Origin: Methanobacteriota archaeon
Lineage (GTDB): Archaea > Thermoplasmatota > Poseidoniia > Poseidoniales > Poseidoniaceae
NCBI GenBank assembly: GCA_002710015.1
Contig: PAOW01000019.1
Span: 7,015 to 67,732, forward strand
Direction: 5' to 3'
DNA length: 60,718 bases
The notes under the pieces are model-generated. The model saw only the letters and a program-made list of their open reading frames with translations, had not been told where the DNA came from and made no database searches. How positions within the stretch are numbered: position 1 is the stretch's first letter; every line of letters begins with the position of its first letter. The position numbers and the translations under genes were made by a program. Below, one piece after another: positions 15,758 through 24,990 of the stretch.

Positions 15758-18301
15758 ACTATTTTCTGCCATTAATAGTAGGACAGGAAGAACGATTATT
15801 GAGAGAATTAACGAAAATGTAACAGTTAATGCCGTTACCAGTCCAAATTGCTGAACAACCGGCATTGGAGACAGTAGTAGAACCAAGAACCCTAGCGCAG
15901 TTGTTCCAGCAGAGAGAATTAATGCCACTCCTGTTGTGGATAAAGTCTCCTCAAGAGCATCCCAGATATTCTCCCTTTTCTCTCGTTCAGCCTCAAATCT
16001 TCTCCACATGTGTATAACGTAATCAATTCCAATACCTAATGATAATGCGGTGACCATTACTGTTAACACATTCCATTTTAGAGATAAGAGGACCATCGAA
16101 CCGACAACCCATATTGTGGCAAGAACAACCGGTGTAAGTACGACTAATGCAGGGACTGGTCTTCGTGTTAGTAGGAGAAGAACAAGGAACGAAACTGTGA
16201 ATGATATGGCAGTGGAGGAAAGTTGAGAGGAATTCAAACCGTCTAGGACATTCTGGAGGGCAACTAAATCTCCAGTTACGTGAATAACAGCGACTCCTGA
16301 AAGTTCACTCCGCATTTTTCCGTCATCATCTTCGCTACCCAACTCTTCTTCAAACCACTCAACAACCCTGCTGGTATCACTAGATGTTGATGCATCTACC
16401 CTAATTTCTATTCGGATGAAAACTATACTTTCTCCATCTAGACTTACGGTTTTTGAAACTCTATCAGCCCAAGAGTCATTTGTAAATGGGTCAGCTGTTG
16501 AATCATTCATTGACAATTCTTGGAAAGCACCACCCAAATTTAGATTTGAACTGTCAATCAAACGCCCTTTAGATATGACCAACCCATACCTCTCCCCAAA
16601 TTGCTTATCATTATCAACTGCATCATACAATACCTTGTAAGGACCTTCATATGAAGGACTGCCGTCTGAATTTCCTCCACCGACAACGTCGTGATTATTT
16701 GCTAAATCACTATGTAAACCCCGCATTTCTGTCAGAAGTGATTTATCATCTGAGATTGATTCCTTACCAGTCGAGGGCTCCATGAGGACATACACTACTT
16801 TCCAACCAGCACTTTCATACTCGGTTTCTAGTTGATTTCTGACCTCCATAATCTCCATGTCCTCATCTAGGAAATCAGACAAGTCAAATTCAGTCTCCAG
16901 ACCCATTGCACCAACAATTGCAGCGCCTGTAATTATTAGGGCCATAATCAAGACAATAGCCTGTTGCGATCGCTGTAATTCAACTACCTTGCTTGCCAAT
17001 TTAGGCATCCGAATTGGCTCATTTACTACATCATTCGATGAAGAATCTAAAACAACATGTAAGGCACCGACGACTACCGTGGCATTTACGAATGCAGAAA
17101 TAACACCGACCGCAAGTGCGATTCCGAATGTTTCTAATGGAGGTAGAGGTGAGATTATGTTTGCCAAAAATGCAGAAACTGTTGTTATAACTGCTAAACC
17201 GAGAGGTGTGGATAATTTGGCACAAGCCCCCAACCATGCACTAGAAGCGTCAGAAACTTCGCTTCTAAAGGAGTTATATCTCCTTTGCAGATGTATAGAA
17301 TAATCTATTCCTAATCCCAAGACTAGTGGGGCAACTGCAACCTCAAGTGCAGTAAATCTCGCTCCTGCTAGATTGAGGAACCCATATGTCCAAATCAAGG
17401 CTGAAGATAATCCAACCAGAGGAAACACTACCCCTTTCACGCTCCTAAATGATATTGCTAGGAGTAATACAACAACCAAAACTGCCAGCAGTATTAATGT
17501 TGCAAGATTGTCAAATGTTCCCTCGTCTATGTCGTGGGATATTAGGTCGAGCGAAGCTACCCCGTAATTCATCTCAGATTCTTCACTCAAATCTTCGAAG
17601 AGTTCCCTAATTTGATTTTGTTTAGACTTTCTTTCCTCGTTGGATATTTCTGGGTCAACCTGTAGTATCCAAAGGGTCGAGTCGGCAGAGAGAACTGGAG
17701 AACCACTCTCGCCATTTGATTGAATCCATAGACATATATCTGTTCCATCGAAATTTTTGTTTAGCATCCCGTCCAAGATGAATTGAGCAACTTCTCTTTG
17801 TTTAGAAACATCTCCTGGGCAGTCGGTTTCATTAACATCGATTAGCAAATCTATCATTTCTTCCCATGATTCTACATCTGACAAAACTGTCCCATTGGCC
17901 TCCTCATCTAATGCGATCTGAATAAGAGAAGGTGCAGTAATATAGTCAACAACAAAATCCTGCATTGCCTTACTTTTGTTCTTGACTTTCGCTAAATCTT
18001 CATCCATTTCAACGATTGAGGCCAAATCTAGAACGTTTCCGCCATCATCTCGGGTTACGTGAATGAACATCGGCCTAGTTTCGTTGGTGAAATGCTTACT
18101 TATTCTTTCATGAGCGTCAGCTGACTCGGATTCTGGAGCAAAATCAGAAAGATCTGTGTGGAATGATGGAGTATTAACGAATGCTAAATCGGCTGCCAAG
18201 CCGACAGTTACCGCTATTGAGAAAATCAAAATCGGCCAAGATAATTTACGGAAGTTTTCCGATTGGCTCCGGAACCTATCCTCAATCGATTCCGAACCCA
18301 C
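15740..18301 (-). CDS. RND-superfamily (MMPL/HpnN-like) membrane transporter
   Basis: 853 residues in two similar halves, each with one helix, a large extracytoplasmic loop and a cluster of five helices. The diagnostic helix-4 motifs are GLGIDYSIHLQRRY in half one and GIGIDYVIHMWRRF in half two, as in MMPL, HpnN and Patched-like proteins. Members export lipids, hopanoids or lipid-linked material using ion gradients; the substrate here is unknown. The start codon is GTG at 18301. The extracellular loop of half one contains a conserved-looking pair of Cys (NETDCPGD, TDICLW). A second, longer relative lies at 27.4-30.2 kb. Confidence 0.9.
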   Translation of the reverse strand: MGSESIEDRFRSQSENFRKLSWPILIFSIAVTVGLAADLAFVNTPSFHTDLSDFAPESESADAHERISKHFTNETRPMFIHVTRDDGGNVLDLASIVEMDEDLAKVKNKSKAMQDFVVDYITAPSLIQIALDEEANGTVLSDVESWEEMIDLLIDVNETDCPGDVSKQREVAQFILDGMLNKNFDGTDICLWIQSNGESGSPVLSADSTLWILQVDPEISNEERKSKQNQIRELFEDLSEESEMNYGVASLDLISHDIDEGTFDNLATLILLAVLVVVLLLAISFRSVKGVVFPLVGLSSALIWTYGFLNLAGARFTALEVAVAPLVLGLGIDYSIHLQRRYNSFRSEVSDASSAWLGACAKLSTPLGLAVITTVSAFLANIISPLPPLETFGIALAVGVISAFVNATVVVGALHVVLDSSSNDVVNEPIRMPKLASKVVELQRSQQAIVLIMALIITGAAIVGAMGLETEFDLSDFLDEDMEIMEVRNQLETEYESAGWKVVYVLMEPSTGKESISDDKSLLTEMRGLHSDLANNHDVVGGGNSDGSPSYEGPYKVLYDAVDNDKQFGERYGLVISKGRLIDSSNLNLGGAFQELSMNDSTADPFTNDSWADRVSKTVSLDGESIVFIRIEIRVDASTSSDTSRVVEWFEEELGSEDDDGKMRSELSGVAVIHVTGDLVALQNVLDGLNSSQLSSTAISFTVSFLVLLLLTRRPVPALVVLTPVVLATIWVVGSMVLLSLKWNVLTVMVTALSLGIGIDYVIHMWRRFEAEREKRENIWDALEETLSTTGVALILSAGTTALGFLVLLLSPMPVVQQFGLVTALTVTFSLILSIIVLPVLLLMAENSSITSE

Positions 18302-18448
18302 AATTGCCGGGGGTAGGAATCAGTACTAAAGCGAGCCGGATAGATTTACAAAGAAAATGTTGATTTTATCTTAATTCAATCAAAACACTCGATACAACTC
18401 ACAAGCCAAAGGTTCATGAATGGGAGGCAAGACGGGGGAGTCGTTCAT

Positions 18449-18706
18449 ATGCCTGTTAAAGTGTTAGCAAAGACCGACTCCGAATTAAGGGTGAGATTCA
18501 TTGGAGAGACACACACATCGCTCCAAGTATTGCGCGAAAGACTAAACAGCGACAAAGGGGTTGACTATGCAAATTACTTCCCTGGCCATCCAGACCTGGA
18601 TGAGCCTGAATTTTTTATTCGAACAAACAAGGGCATTAATCCAGCCGACTTACTGAAAAAATTGATTGGAGATATCAAAGGTGATTTCTCCAAAACAAAA
18701 CTCTGA
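18449..18706 (+). CDS. rpoL: DNA-directed RNA polymerase subunit L
   Basis: 85 residues from the ATG at 18449 (MPVKVLAKTD), with a strong GGGGGAG about 8 nt before it; the frame open from 18416 would add 11 atypical residues. Typical Rpo11/RpoL features are visible: ELRVRFIGETHTSLQVLRERL, the VDYANYFPGHPDLDEPEFFI strand pair, and a C-terminal helix. RpoL pairs with RpoD (subunit D) to seed assembly of archaeal RNA polymerase. It is followed 12 nt later by truD, a likely two-gene operon. Confidence 0.95.
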   Translation: MPVKVLAKTDSELRVRFIGETHTSLQVLRERLNSDKGVDYANYFPGHPDLDEPEFFIRTNKGINPADLLKKLIGDIKGDFSKTKL

Positions 18707-18718
18707 GTTGGGTAATTC

Positions 18719-20116
18719 ATGTATGGTGAGGATAGCCTCGCTGATTCTATCGGCTTAACAGGCTATTCTGTCGATGGCGATGGTATAGGTGGTGTCCTAA
18801 AGTCTCGAATAGCTGATTTTAGAGTTGACGAGATTTCTACTAGCGTCAAAATCGATCCTCGAGGCAGATTCACGGTCGCAAATATTACCCTAACAAACTG
18901 GGAAACCAACAGGTTTGTTGGAAAACTAGCTAAAGCATGTGGTATCTCACGAAATAGAATTTTCTTTGCTGGGACCAAAGATAAAAGGGCGGTTACAAAG
19001 CAAATCTTCGTCATAGATGCACCGCAGAAAAGAGTTGCAAAAGTGGAAATGACTGATGTTGAAATTGAGATTCTAGGTAGAACTCACCAGAAAATCGGGT
19101 TTGGAAATCACAAAGGAAATCGATTTACTATTGTTGTGAGAGGTTGTTGTGATGAAAATGGTCAACCAATCGGTGCTAAGGAAGCTCTCGAACGAATTGA
19201 TACAATCAAACAGTCAATGGAAGAAAAATTAGGCAATGGATTGTTTCCTAACTGGATTGGACCACAAAGATTCGGTTCAGGAAGACCAGTGACACCAATT
19301 GTTGGAAGGGAAGTCATAAACAACAATTGGGAAAGTGCAGTTATGACCTATCTGACACTTGAAGGTGATGAGAACGAAGAAGTTTCAAACTTCCGCAAGC
19401 ACGTAAGAGAAAATGGAATTACGCAAGAAGGGCTGGATATAATACCACACTGGTTAGGATTTGAGAGAGATATGATGCGTCATATTTTAGAAAAACCTAA
19501 TGATTGGGTTGGTGCATTTCGTCGACTGCCTAATAATTTGCAGCTCATGACAATTCATGCACTTCAATCAGTTGTATTCAACAAGACCATAAAAGCACGA
19601 CTGGACAATGATATTTCACTATCCTCACCAATAGATGGTGATATTGTAGGAAGAGTTGACGATAATGGCCAATTAGAAACATCAACTATGGTTGCTGTTG
19701 AATCTAGGACCCTAGAAAGAATTTCAAGAAATTGTAAGTTAGGTAGATTAGCAATTACAGGCCAACTACCTGGGACATCAATGATGAAGCCCAAAGGTGA
19801 ATTTAGCGAAATAGAAAAATCTGTTATTGATTCTATGGAATTATCCCAAACGTCATGGAGAGTTGAAGAAATTGGAAGATTGACTACTAAAGGAACGAGA
19901 CGGGCAATGGTCACGAGTTTTCAAGATTTTCAATTCGAAGAAGTTCCAATTGCCGGAGAGGAGACGATGGGAGAGAGATGGAAATCTGGAGTGAAAGATG
20001 GAGAGCTTTGGCACCCTGACGGTGCGTGTATAAGATTCAGATTCACTTTACCATCGGGAAGTTATGCAACAACACTGCTGAGAGAGTTTATGCGAGTGCC
20101 ACTTAAGCAACTCTAG
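18719..20116 (+). CDS. truD: tRNA pseudouridine(13) synthase TruD
   Basis: 465 residues, the long archaeal form. The catalytic motif FFAGTKDKRAVTKQ is intact with Asp88, preceded by DFRVDEIST, the start of the TruD fold, and GNHKGNRFTIVVRG and FPNWIGPQRFGSGRPVT further on. TruD converts U13 of tRNA to pseudouridine and, in archaea, also U35 of some tRNAs. The inserted TRUD domain occupies roughly residues 170-350. It shares an operon with rpoL and is tail-to-tail with the aEF1B gene. Confidence 0.95.
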   Translation: MYGEDSLADSIGLTGYSVDGDGIGGVLKSRIADFRVDEISTSVKIDPRGRFTVANITLTNWETNRFVGKLAKACGISRNRIFFAGTKDKRAVTKQIFVIDAPQKRVAKVEMTDVEIEILGRTHQKIGFGNHKGNRFTIVVRGCCDENGQPIGAKEALERIDTIKQSMEEKLGNGLFPNWIGPQRFGSGRPVTPIVGREVINNNWESAVMTYLTLEGDENEEVSNFRKHVRENGITQEGLDIIPHWLGFERDMMRHILEKPNDWVGAFRRLPNNLQLMTIHALQSVVFNKTIKARLDNDISLSSPIDGDIVGRVDDNGQLETSTMVAVESRTLERISRNCKLGRLAITGQLPGTSMMKPKGEFSEIEKSVIDSMELSQTSWRVEEIGRLTTKGTRRAMVTSFQDFQFEEVPIAGEETMGERWKSGVKDGELWHPDGACIRFRFTLPSGSYATTLLREFMRVPLKQL

Positions 20117-20122
20117 TATTGA

Positions 20123-20395
20123 TCAAAGTAGTCCCATTGAGAGAACTTCAATTTCTCCAGTTCCTCTGATTGAGCGCATCTTATCTTCAAAAATATCCGA
20201 TAATCCAGAACCATCATTCATTACAACATGAACTTGAATATACTTCAGACCGAAGGCTAGAGGCTTCGTCTCGCAGAGTTGAACGTCATATGTTTCATCT
20301 TTCAAAGCCATAATTTGAGGGACTATCTCATCGGCTGTGACATCTTCGACGTCTGAATCAGGCATAACTTTGTATGTTAGTGCTACCATTCCCAT
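20123..20395 (-). CDS. Translation elongation factor aEF-1 beta
   Basis: 90 residues, the archaeal length (only the catalytic guanine-exchange domain of the eukaryotic factor). The features are VALTYKVMPDSDVEDV, an alpha-beta plait, LAFGLKYIQVHVVMNDGSG, and the C-terminal strand EIEVLSMGLL. It exchanges GDP for GTP on aEF-1 alpha during translation elongation. It follows the small zinc-ribbon gene by 15 nt on the same strand, the standard archaeal arrangement. Confidence 0.95.
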   Translation of the reverse strand: MGMVALTYKVMPDSDVEDVTADEIVPQIMALKDETYDVQLCETKPLAFGLKYIQVHVVMNDGSGLSDIFEDKMRSIRGTGEIEVLSMGLL

Positions 20396-20410
20396 ATTAT
20401 CACCTTTTTA

Positions 20411-20575
20411 TTATGGACCTTGGAATCCACAAGGGCAGACATATGCAACTCCTTGGTTGCGACATCGTGGACTTCGGCCTATTGGCGCTCCACATGTTGG
20501 ACAGGGAAAAGTGGTCGAACCTTTATCCACAAGAGGGACTCCGGAGGCTGTGCATACAGTTGCTCGCTCAGTCAT
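20411..20575 (-). CDS. Small two-zinc-finger protein (HVO_2753-like)
   Basis: 54 residues from the ATG at 20575 (MTERATVC); the longer frame to 20599 adds 8 residues not seen in the family. Cysteines occur as single and paired motifs (CTASG, CPTCG, CRNQ, CPCGFQG), enough for two zinc sites. Related archaeal proteins lie next to aEF1B and are thought to bind RNA or act in translation, but their precise role is unsettled. It lies 15 nt before aEF1B and 64 nt after the OB-fold gene. Confidence 0.85.
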   Translation of the reverse strand: MTERATVCTASGVPLVDKGSTTFPCPTCGAPIGRSPRCRNQGVAYVCPCGFQGP

Positions 20576-20639
20576 AATTCGACACCTCGTAACGGCCATG
20601 CCACGACCTCCCCTTCTTTATGGTTGCGTGAGAGAAAAT

Positions 20640-21035
20640 TTAGGAATCTATGATTGTTAATTTTCCATTTTTTCCAGTAGACACAACAATCTCTCCGTTT
20701 TTGGTCCGACACCAGCCGTTCTCAATTCGTATTATGTCACCTGTTTTTACGTTATTTACCTGATTGTCCCATAACACAATTCCTACAATTCCCGTTTCGT
20801 CTCTTCCGCATGCAGCAGCCAGTTGGCCTGTGTAATTCGCAGAACTCACAAGCCGTCTTGGATAAGTCCGTAGAACTACTAGTTCTAATCTCGAGATTGA
20901 CTTACCAGGAGTTAGTTGTGTAACCAAGAGGCGGTTGGCTTTCTGAGATTTATTTATATCAACATTATTCATGTTTCTTAGTATCGAATTAGTTGTCTGG
21001 TCGTAAACTCGTGGTATGTGATTACTCGATGTCAT
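20640..21035 (-). CDS. OB-fold single-stranded nucleic-acid-binding protein
   Basis: 131 residues with one OB domain from about residue 36: LLVTQLTPGKSISRLELVVLR, then GRDETGIVGIVLWDNQVNNVKTGDIIRIENGW and GEIVVSTGKNGKLTII. This is the short archaeal RPA-like or SSB-like type. It could bind ssDNA or RNA; with translation genes as neighbours, an RNA role is also possible. The N-terminal 21 residues are low in structure, and the internal ATG at 20972 (MNNVDIN) is a possible true start. Confidence 0.8.
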   Translation of the reverse strand: MTSSNHIPRVYDQTTNSILRNMNNVDINKSQKANRLLVTQLTPGKSISRLELVVLRTYPRRLVSSANYTGQLAAACGRDETGIVGIVLWDNQVNNVKTGDIIRIENGWCRTKNGEIVVSTGKNGKLTIIDS

Positions 21036-21099
21036 GAAAACGAAACAAATTCTTCAACCCAGATAAAGGATTCCTCAAGGCCTATGTAAAAATGAAAAT

Positions 21100-21843
21100 T
21101 CACTCTTTAGGAGTGGACTTTCGCCTTACAGTAAAAGTGGATTTAGCAGGCTCAATATCGTCTGCTGGCTTCAGACCTCCTTCTCTATGCTCCAAGGATT
21201 TTTCGAACGCAGGAGTAATCATCCAATCCGGACCACGCTTAGGTGTATGAAATTTACAGATTAGATATACTTCTGAGGATGAATTGCGACTTGCCATTGG
21301 TGAAAATCTCTTGATAGTTTGGAAGTGTGGTTTGACTAACGCAATCAGCTCTTCAACCCCACTACCTTGGAATAGTTTCGTAACAAAATGTCCACCATAC
21401 TTCAATATTGGTAAAGCAAAATCAAAGACTTCTGCAACCAACATAAGCGAAACAGCTTGATCAATATCCCATTTCCCAGTAATATTTGGGGAAATGTCAG
21501 ATATTACTACGTCGATGACTTCAGTATCTATCGAATCAAGAACCCTATCTTGAGATGATTTTTCAGTTATATCTCCCACAAGTAAATTTGCGCCTTCCAC
21601 GGGTACACATGCTTGTAGATCAATGCCCACAACCTTACCATTCTCCCCCACTAACTCCACAGCGACTTGACTCCAACCTCCCGGGTGGCAGCCCACATCT
21701 AATACACTGTCATCGACTTTGATTATCTTGTGTCTGTCTTGTATTTGCTTCAATTTGAATGCGGATCTTGCTCTATAACCGCTAGATTTGGCCTGTTTGC
21801 GCCATGCATCGCGCTGATGATCTTGAACCCAGCGATCTACCAA
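21100..21843 (-). CDS. rlmE: 23S rRNA 2'-O-ribose methyltransferase RlmE/FtsJ-like
   Basis: I set the start at the TTG at 21843, which has GAGGAG 6 nt upstream and gives the typical N-terminus LVDRWVQDHQRDAW; the open frame continues to 21969 but would overlap the divergent gene. The product is about 247 residues. The Rossmann motif is LDVGCHPGGWSQVAV, and the K-D-K-E catalytic set is visible (SAFKLKQI, SDISPN, VTKLFQG, SSEVYLIC). RlmE methylates the 2'-OH of the A-loop uridine of 23S rRNA; archaeal and eukaryotic relatives may also act on tRNA. The C-terminal tail of about 50 residues is basic. Confidence 0.9.
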   Translation of the reverse strand: MVDRWVQDHQRDAWRKQAKSSGYRARSAFKLKQIQDRHKIIKVDDSVLDVGCHPGGWSQVAVELVGENGKVVGIDLQACVPVEGANLLVGDITEKSSQDRVLDSIDTEVIDVVISDISPNITGKWDIDQAVSLMLVAEVFDFALPILKYGGHFVTKLFQGSGVEELIALVKPHFQTIKRFSPMASRNSSSEVYLICKFHTPKRGPDWMITPAFEKSLEHREGGLKPADDIEPAKSTFTVRRKSTPKE

Positions 21844-21916
21844 ACCCCTCTCCTCGATGCTATCAGGAATTATCTTAATGATAACTTCATGCACAAGTTC
21901 TAGGTGCGCTAAAGTG

Positions 21917-22720
21917 ATGCGACAACTATGTGCTATACTGGCATTATTCCTTCTGGTTGTTCCATCCACCTCTGCACTTGTTGATGACAGCGAGCAGGAA
22001 CACTATCTCAAGAGGACTATTCTGGTTGAGGAAAGAACCGCAATATGGTGCGAAAGTTGTGCTGAAATCGATCCTGAGTTGGAACTAGTAGCCAAATCAC
22101 ATGGCGCAAGGACCACGATAGTGGGTATACACGTAGATGACGTATTCGCCAATGATGCCAGTTTAAAACGAATCGAATATCAGAATTTAAACAATAACGG
22201 CACTTATGGCACTCCAACTTTCTTTGTCGATGGCCTGAAGACCGCTGAAGGTTACGATGCATGGAGTGATGTCCAACAAAGGATATTATCACAAGAAAAT
22301 AAGAGGGGAAGCCCTGATGATATGTATTTTGAATTTTCAAATGACACATTCTTATTGCCCACACCAGAGGAAGGTCAAATCTCATTGATGATTTTGGAGC
22401 ACGAGAAAAAAGTTCCAATAGATGCAGAAAACCCTGGAGAAAAAACAAGAGATAGAGTCCTAATAGGATTGATAATCAAAGACACAAATGGAAATGAATC
22501 ATACTACGGTGACACTACATTGCCAGATGTTTGGTCAGTAGTAATGGTTCACGAACCTGCTGAGGGAGGTGAGCCTTGGGGAGTTGTAGAGATATCAAAT
22601 CGAGATTTTGAGGATGGTGATGAAAATTATCTACTCATAATTGTTATTTTGTTCTTAACCCTAGGAGTTTATTTGGTATTTATTCACTCAGAAAAATCCC
22701 TAATTCCGGAAGAAGAATAA
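21917..22720 (+). CDS. Secreted, membrane-anchored thioredoxin-like protein
   Basis: 267 residues from the ATG at 21917 (MRQLCAIL), which gives a clean signal peptide to about residue 20; the frame upstream to 21857 is unlikely. A thioredoxin-type CxxC occurs as IWCESC (C45, C48), and the cis-Pro region GTPTFFVDG is present. A second extracytoplasmic region follows, then one C-terminal helix (YLLIIVILFLTLGVYLVFI) and a short acidic tail. It probably handles disulfides of exported proteins. It is divergent from rlmE, with 73 nt between start codons. Confidence 0.8.
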   Translation: MRQLCAILALFLLVVPSTSALVDDSEQEHYLKRTILVEERTAIWCESCAEIDPELELVAKSHGARTTIVGIHVDDVFANDASLKRIEYQNLNNNGTYGTPTFFVDGLKTAEGYDAWSDVQQRILSQENKRGSPDDMYFEFSNDTFLLPTPEEGQISLMILEHEKKVPIDAENPGEKTRDRVLIGLIIKDTNGNESYYGDTTLPDVWSVVMVHEPAEGGEPWGVVEISNRDFEDGDENYLLIIVILFLTLGVYLVFIHSEKSLIPEEE

Positions 22721-22829
22721 AGAAAATATGGTTTTTTGGGTTTGAAATTTGGTTATTTCACCGAATTCCAGCCCATTTTGATGCATTATTACCGAATCTT
22801 TGATAAGGCTAGGCCACAATAGGAACACC

Positions 22830-23099
22830 ATGAACCCAGAACATCGATCAGCAGGTGATAGCGATAGTAGTGGTGTTAAATCATGGATGGTAGAATTTAC
22901 AGTCCAGGATAATGGGAGAGAGCAACGCCATTTGACACTGATTAGGGCTGAAGATATCCATAACGTACACAGTCAGTTGTTAAAAGAGCTCAAACACAGC
23001 TATCAAGATAGGGACAGAGTTGATGTCACTGTCCACAGAATTGAACCTGTAAGCACCTACACAGATGCCCTCCTTTTCGAAGGTATATATTCACCTTAA
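22830..23099 (+). CDS. Small uncharacterised protein
   Basis: 89 residues from the ATG at 22830 (AGGAA just upstream; MNPEHRSAGD); the frame upstream adds ten residues from a non-ATG start. After a Ser/Asp-rich lead, the body looks like a single alpha-beta unit (WMVEFTVQDNGREQRHLTLI, then HNVHSQLLKELKH). Family not recognised. It overlaps the convergent envelope gene by 4 nt at the stops. Confidence 0.5.
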   Translation: MNPEHRSAGDSDSSGVKSWMVEFTVQDNGREQRHLTLIRAEDIHNVHSQLLKELKHSYQDRDRVDVTVHRIEPVSTYTDALLFEGIYSP

Positions 23100-23635
23100 T
23101 TTGATGTGTAAGTGATTACAATATTCTGGTTGTCTGCAAGAATCAAATTTTCATAATCAGTGTTAACTACTCCATCAACCGTCATTTCTATGGTTCCATC
23201 GCGCAAATCAAAGATACCCGTTTCGTTGAAGTGCTTCCCCCATACATCAAAGAACACTTCCAGGGGGACATCTTCTGCTGTGTAGTTTTCAACGTGTAGC
23301 TTACCACTTGTATCGTGGGTATGAACCATGTGCATAGCGTCTGGACAAATATCGGTGTAGATTCCTGCATTTTGCTCTATTTCGTACTCTTCACCGTCTA
23401 TTATTATGGTAAGATACGGATGTATATGCATCCCCATTGAACTATTATGCTCTGTCAAACAGTACTCTCCGAAAGGGTGTATTGCATCCGCAGTGCTGGA
23501 ATATTGGCTGTCATTTTCTTCAGATGATTTATCTTCCTTAGAATCGAGATCTCGTTCAATCACCAGCATACCAATTAGCAACACAAGACAGACTAAGGTA
23601 AATCCTAGCCAATTGTTTGAATCACTCATGGTCAT
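23096..23635 (-). CDS. Membrane-anchored His-rich extracytoplasmic protein
   Basis: 179 residues: an N-terminal signal anchor (LGFTLVCLVLLIGMLVI), an acidic Ser-rich linker, then a compact domain with MGMHIHPYLTIIIDGEEY, AGIYTDICPDAMHMVHTHD and SGKLHVENYTAEDVPLEVFFDVWG. The dense His/Met set (HIHP, MHMVHTHD) looks like a metal site. Similar domains occur in other archaea and bacteria, often near thiol-redox genes, without an assigned function. The start overlaps the VKOR stop by 4 nt (ATGA), so translation is coupled. Confidence 0.7.
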   Translation of the reverse strand: MTMSDSNNWLGFTLVCLVLLIGMLVIERDLDSKEDKSSEENDSQYSSTADAIHPFGEYCLTEHNSSMGMHIHPYLTIIIDGEEYEIEQNAGIYTDICPDAMHMVHTHDTSGKLHVENYTAEDVPLEVFFDVWGKHFNETGIFDLRDGTIEMTVDGVVNTDYENLILADNQNIVITYTSN

Positions 23636-24333
23636 TCCTCTTCTGTTGATAGTTTTGGAGCCACATAGCCTCCACGCTTTCTTCTTTCTCGCTTTTGAGT
23701 GTCACCTGTAAAACTCTTTGTTCCACTCGGCCAATCACCTGTTTGGTGCATCGAAGACAGTTTGAATAGTCCAACTGTTCCGGTTACGTGCGCAATATGT
23801 GCAACAGTACAGAACTGACAAATTTTCCCTATCTCATACTCTGCATACATCAAGTATAGTATAATCAGAATTCCAAAAATCGCAAAGTTTCGTCCCAATG
23901 CTAGATTGCTTTGAACCCAACTTGCTGTTGGTTCTTTAGCTATCGATATGATTATCCATAGGAACACAGCAAAAGCGATCATGCCTAAAAGGCCCCAGGG
24001 TAAACCAATAAACGGCATTGTGTTCCAGTCATTGTTACCAATCACACTCGCACAATCACAAACGTCACCACCAGAGCAAAACGCTCCTCCTCCCATCTCT
24101 TGGGCTTTGTTGTGCATCCAAAGTGTATGTGCTGAAATTGTAAAACCACTAAACATAATCAGTATTAATCCAGCAATTGAGCGGCCAAATTTAGTCTCTA
24201 GTGAAGGATATCTGGTTAACAGTGGTTTTATGGCCATACTTTGCCCGAGTGGCGTGAAGAAACCTATTCCTAGAAGCAGGATAGTTAGGTGAGGAATTAG
24301 ACCAGTATCAAAACATTCTAAGCCAGCAACCAT
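23632..24333 (-). CDS. VKOR-family integral membrane disulfide oxidase
   Basis: About 233 residues with roughly five transmembrane helices. Both redox sites of VKOR are visible: the loop pair VCDCASVIG, followed by MPFIGLPWGLLGM with the conserved Ser/Gly/Pro context, and the membrane CxxC in ICQFCTVAH. Bacterial and archaeal VKORs reoxidise periplasmic thioredoxin-fold partners using quinone. The start is the ATG at 24333, which overlaps the thioredoxin-like stop by ATGA; the frame to 24375 is an artefact. It is the middle gene of a coupled set of three. Confidence 0.92.
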   Translation of the reverse strand: MVAGLECFDTGLIPHLTILLLGIGFFTPLGQSMAIKPLLTRYPSLETKFGRSIAGLILIMFSGFTISAHTLWMHNKAQEMGGGAFCSGGDVCDCASVIGNNDWNTMPFIGLPWGLLGMIAFAVFLWIIISIAKEPTASWVQSNLALGRNFAIFGILIILYLMYAEYEIGKICQFCTVAHIAHVTGTVGLFKLSSMHQTGDWPSGTKSFTGDTQKRERRKRGGYVAPKLSTEEE

Positions 24334-24986
24334 CAAACAACACCTCTTGGGATTAAATCGTCCATAGCTTCCCACACAGTATATCCTTGGTTAGCTTCTG
24401 GTGTCGCATACTGAATTATCCCGTCTGGAGAAATCAGGAAATATGTAGGAGTTCCCAACTTACCCCAATCATCTTGATATGTATTATCTTGTGCATCCAT
24501 GTATGGGAATTCGTGACCAAAATCCTCTCTGAATTTTATGATAATATCTCTACCATACTCTTTACCCTCAGTATTTTCATCCCAAAGCGAGATAGATACA
24601 GCAACAAATTCTACGCTTACATTGCCCGGAGTGGACCGTGTAGGATTGTCTCCTAACCACCGATTTTGTTGAGTGGGGAAATCCTCTTGCGCAACGGTTT
24701 GGCAATAACCACAGTTTGTATCCATAAACTCCACCATAGTCCATATTCCTCCTTTATCCTCTGACCATTCGTCATCGATGTTATCAGCTAGGTCAAAATC
24801 AACCCAACCATCACCGTCGTAAATTTTACCTTTCAAATCAGGAGCTCTATCACCTACACCTATGCCAGTGTAAACTGGGTTAGTAGTAAGTGCGATGTAT
24901 GTAAAAGCCACAACGAAAATCACTGTTACAATGATTAATCCATCTGACCTTGCACCCGCTTCGTTACATTCATTTTTGCCTATCAA
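24333..24986 (-). CDS. TlpA/thioredoxin-like extracytoplasmic protein
   Basis: 217 residues. Residues about 16-35 form a signal anchor (LIIVTVIFVVAFTYIALTT), followed by a redoxin domain opening GVGDRAPDLKGK. The active site is NCGYC (C92, C95), and cis-Pro occurs in LGTPTYFLISPDG. It is the likely partner oxidised by the VKOR that follows, with coupled translation (ATGA). The start codon is TTG at 24986 with GGTGAT close upstream. The 4-nt gap after the epimerase stop suggests one transcript with it. Confidence 0.88.
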   Translation of the reverse strand: MIGKNECNEAGARSDGLIIVTVIFVVAFTYIALTTNPVYTGIGVGDRAPDLKGKIYDGDGWVDFDLADNIDDEWSEDKGGIWTMVEFMDTNCGYCQTVAQEDFPTQQNRWLGDNPTRSTPGNVSVEFVAVSISLWDENTEGKEYGRDIIIKFREDFGHEFPYMDAQDNTYQDDWGKLGTPTYFLISPDGIIQYATPEANQGYTVWEAMDDLIPRGVV

Positions 24987-24990
24987 AACA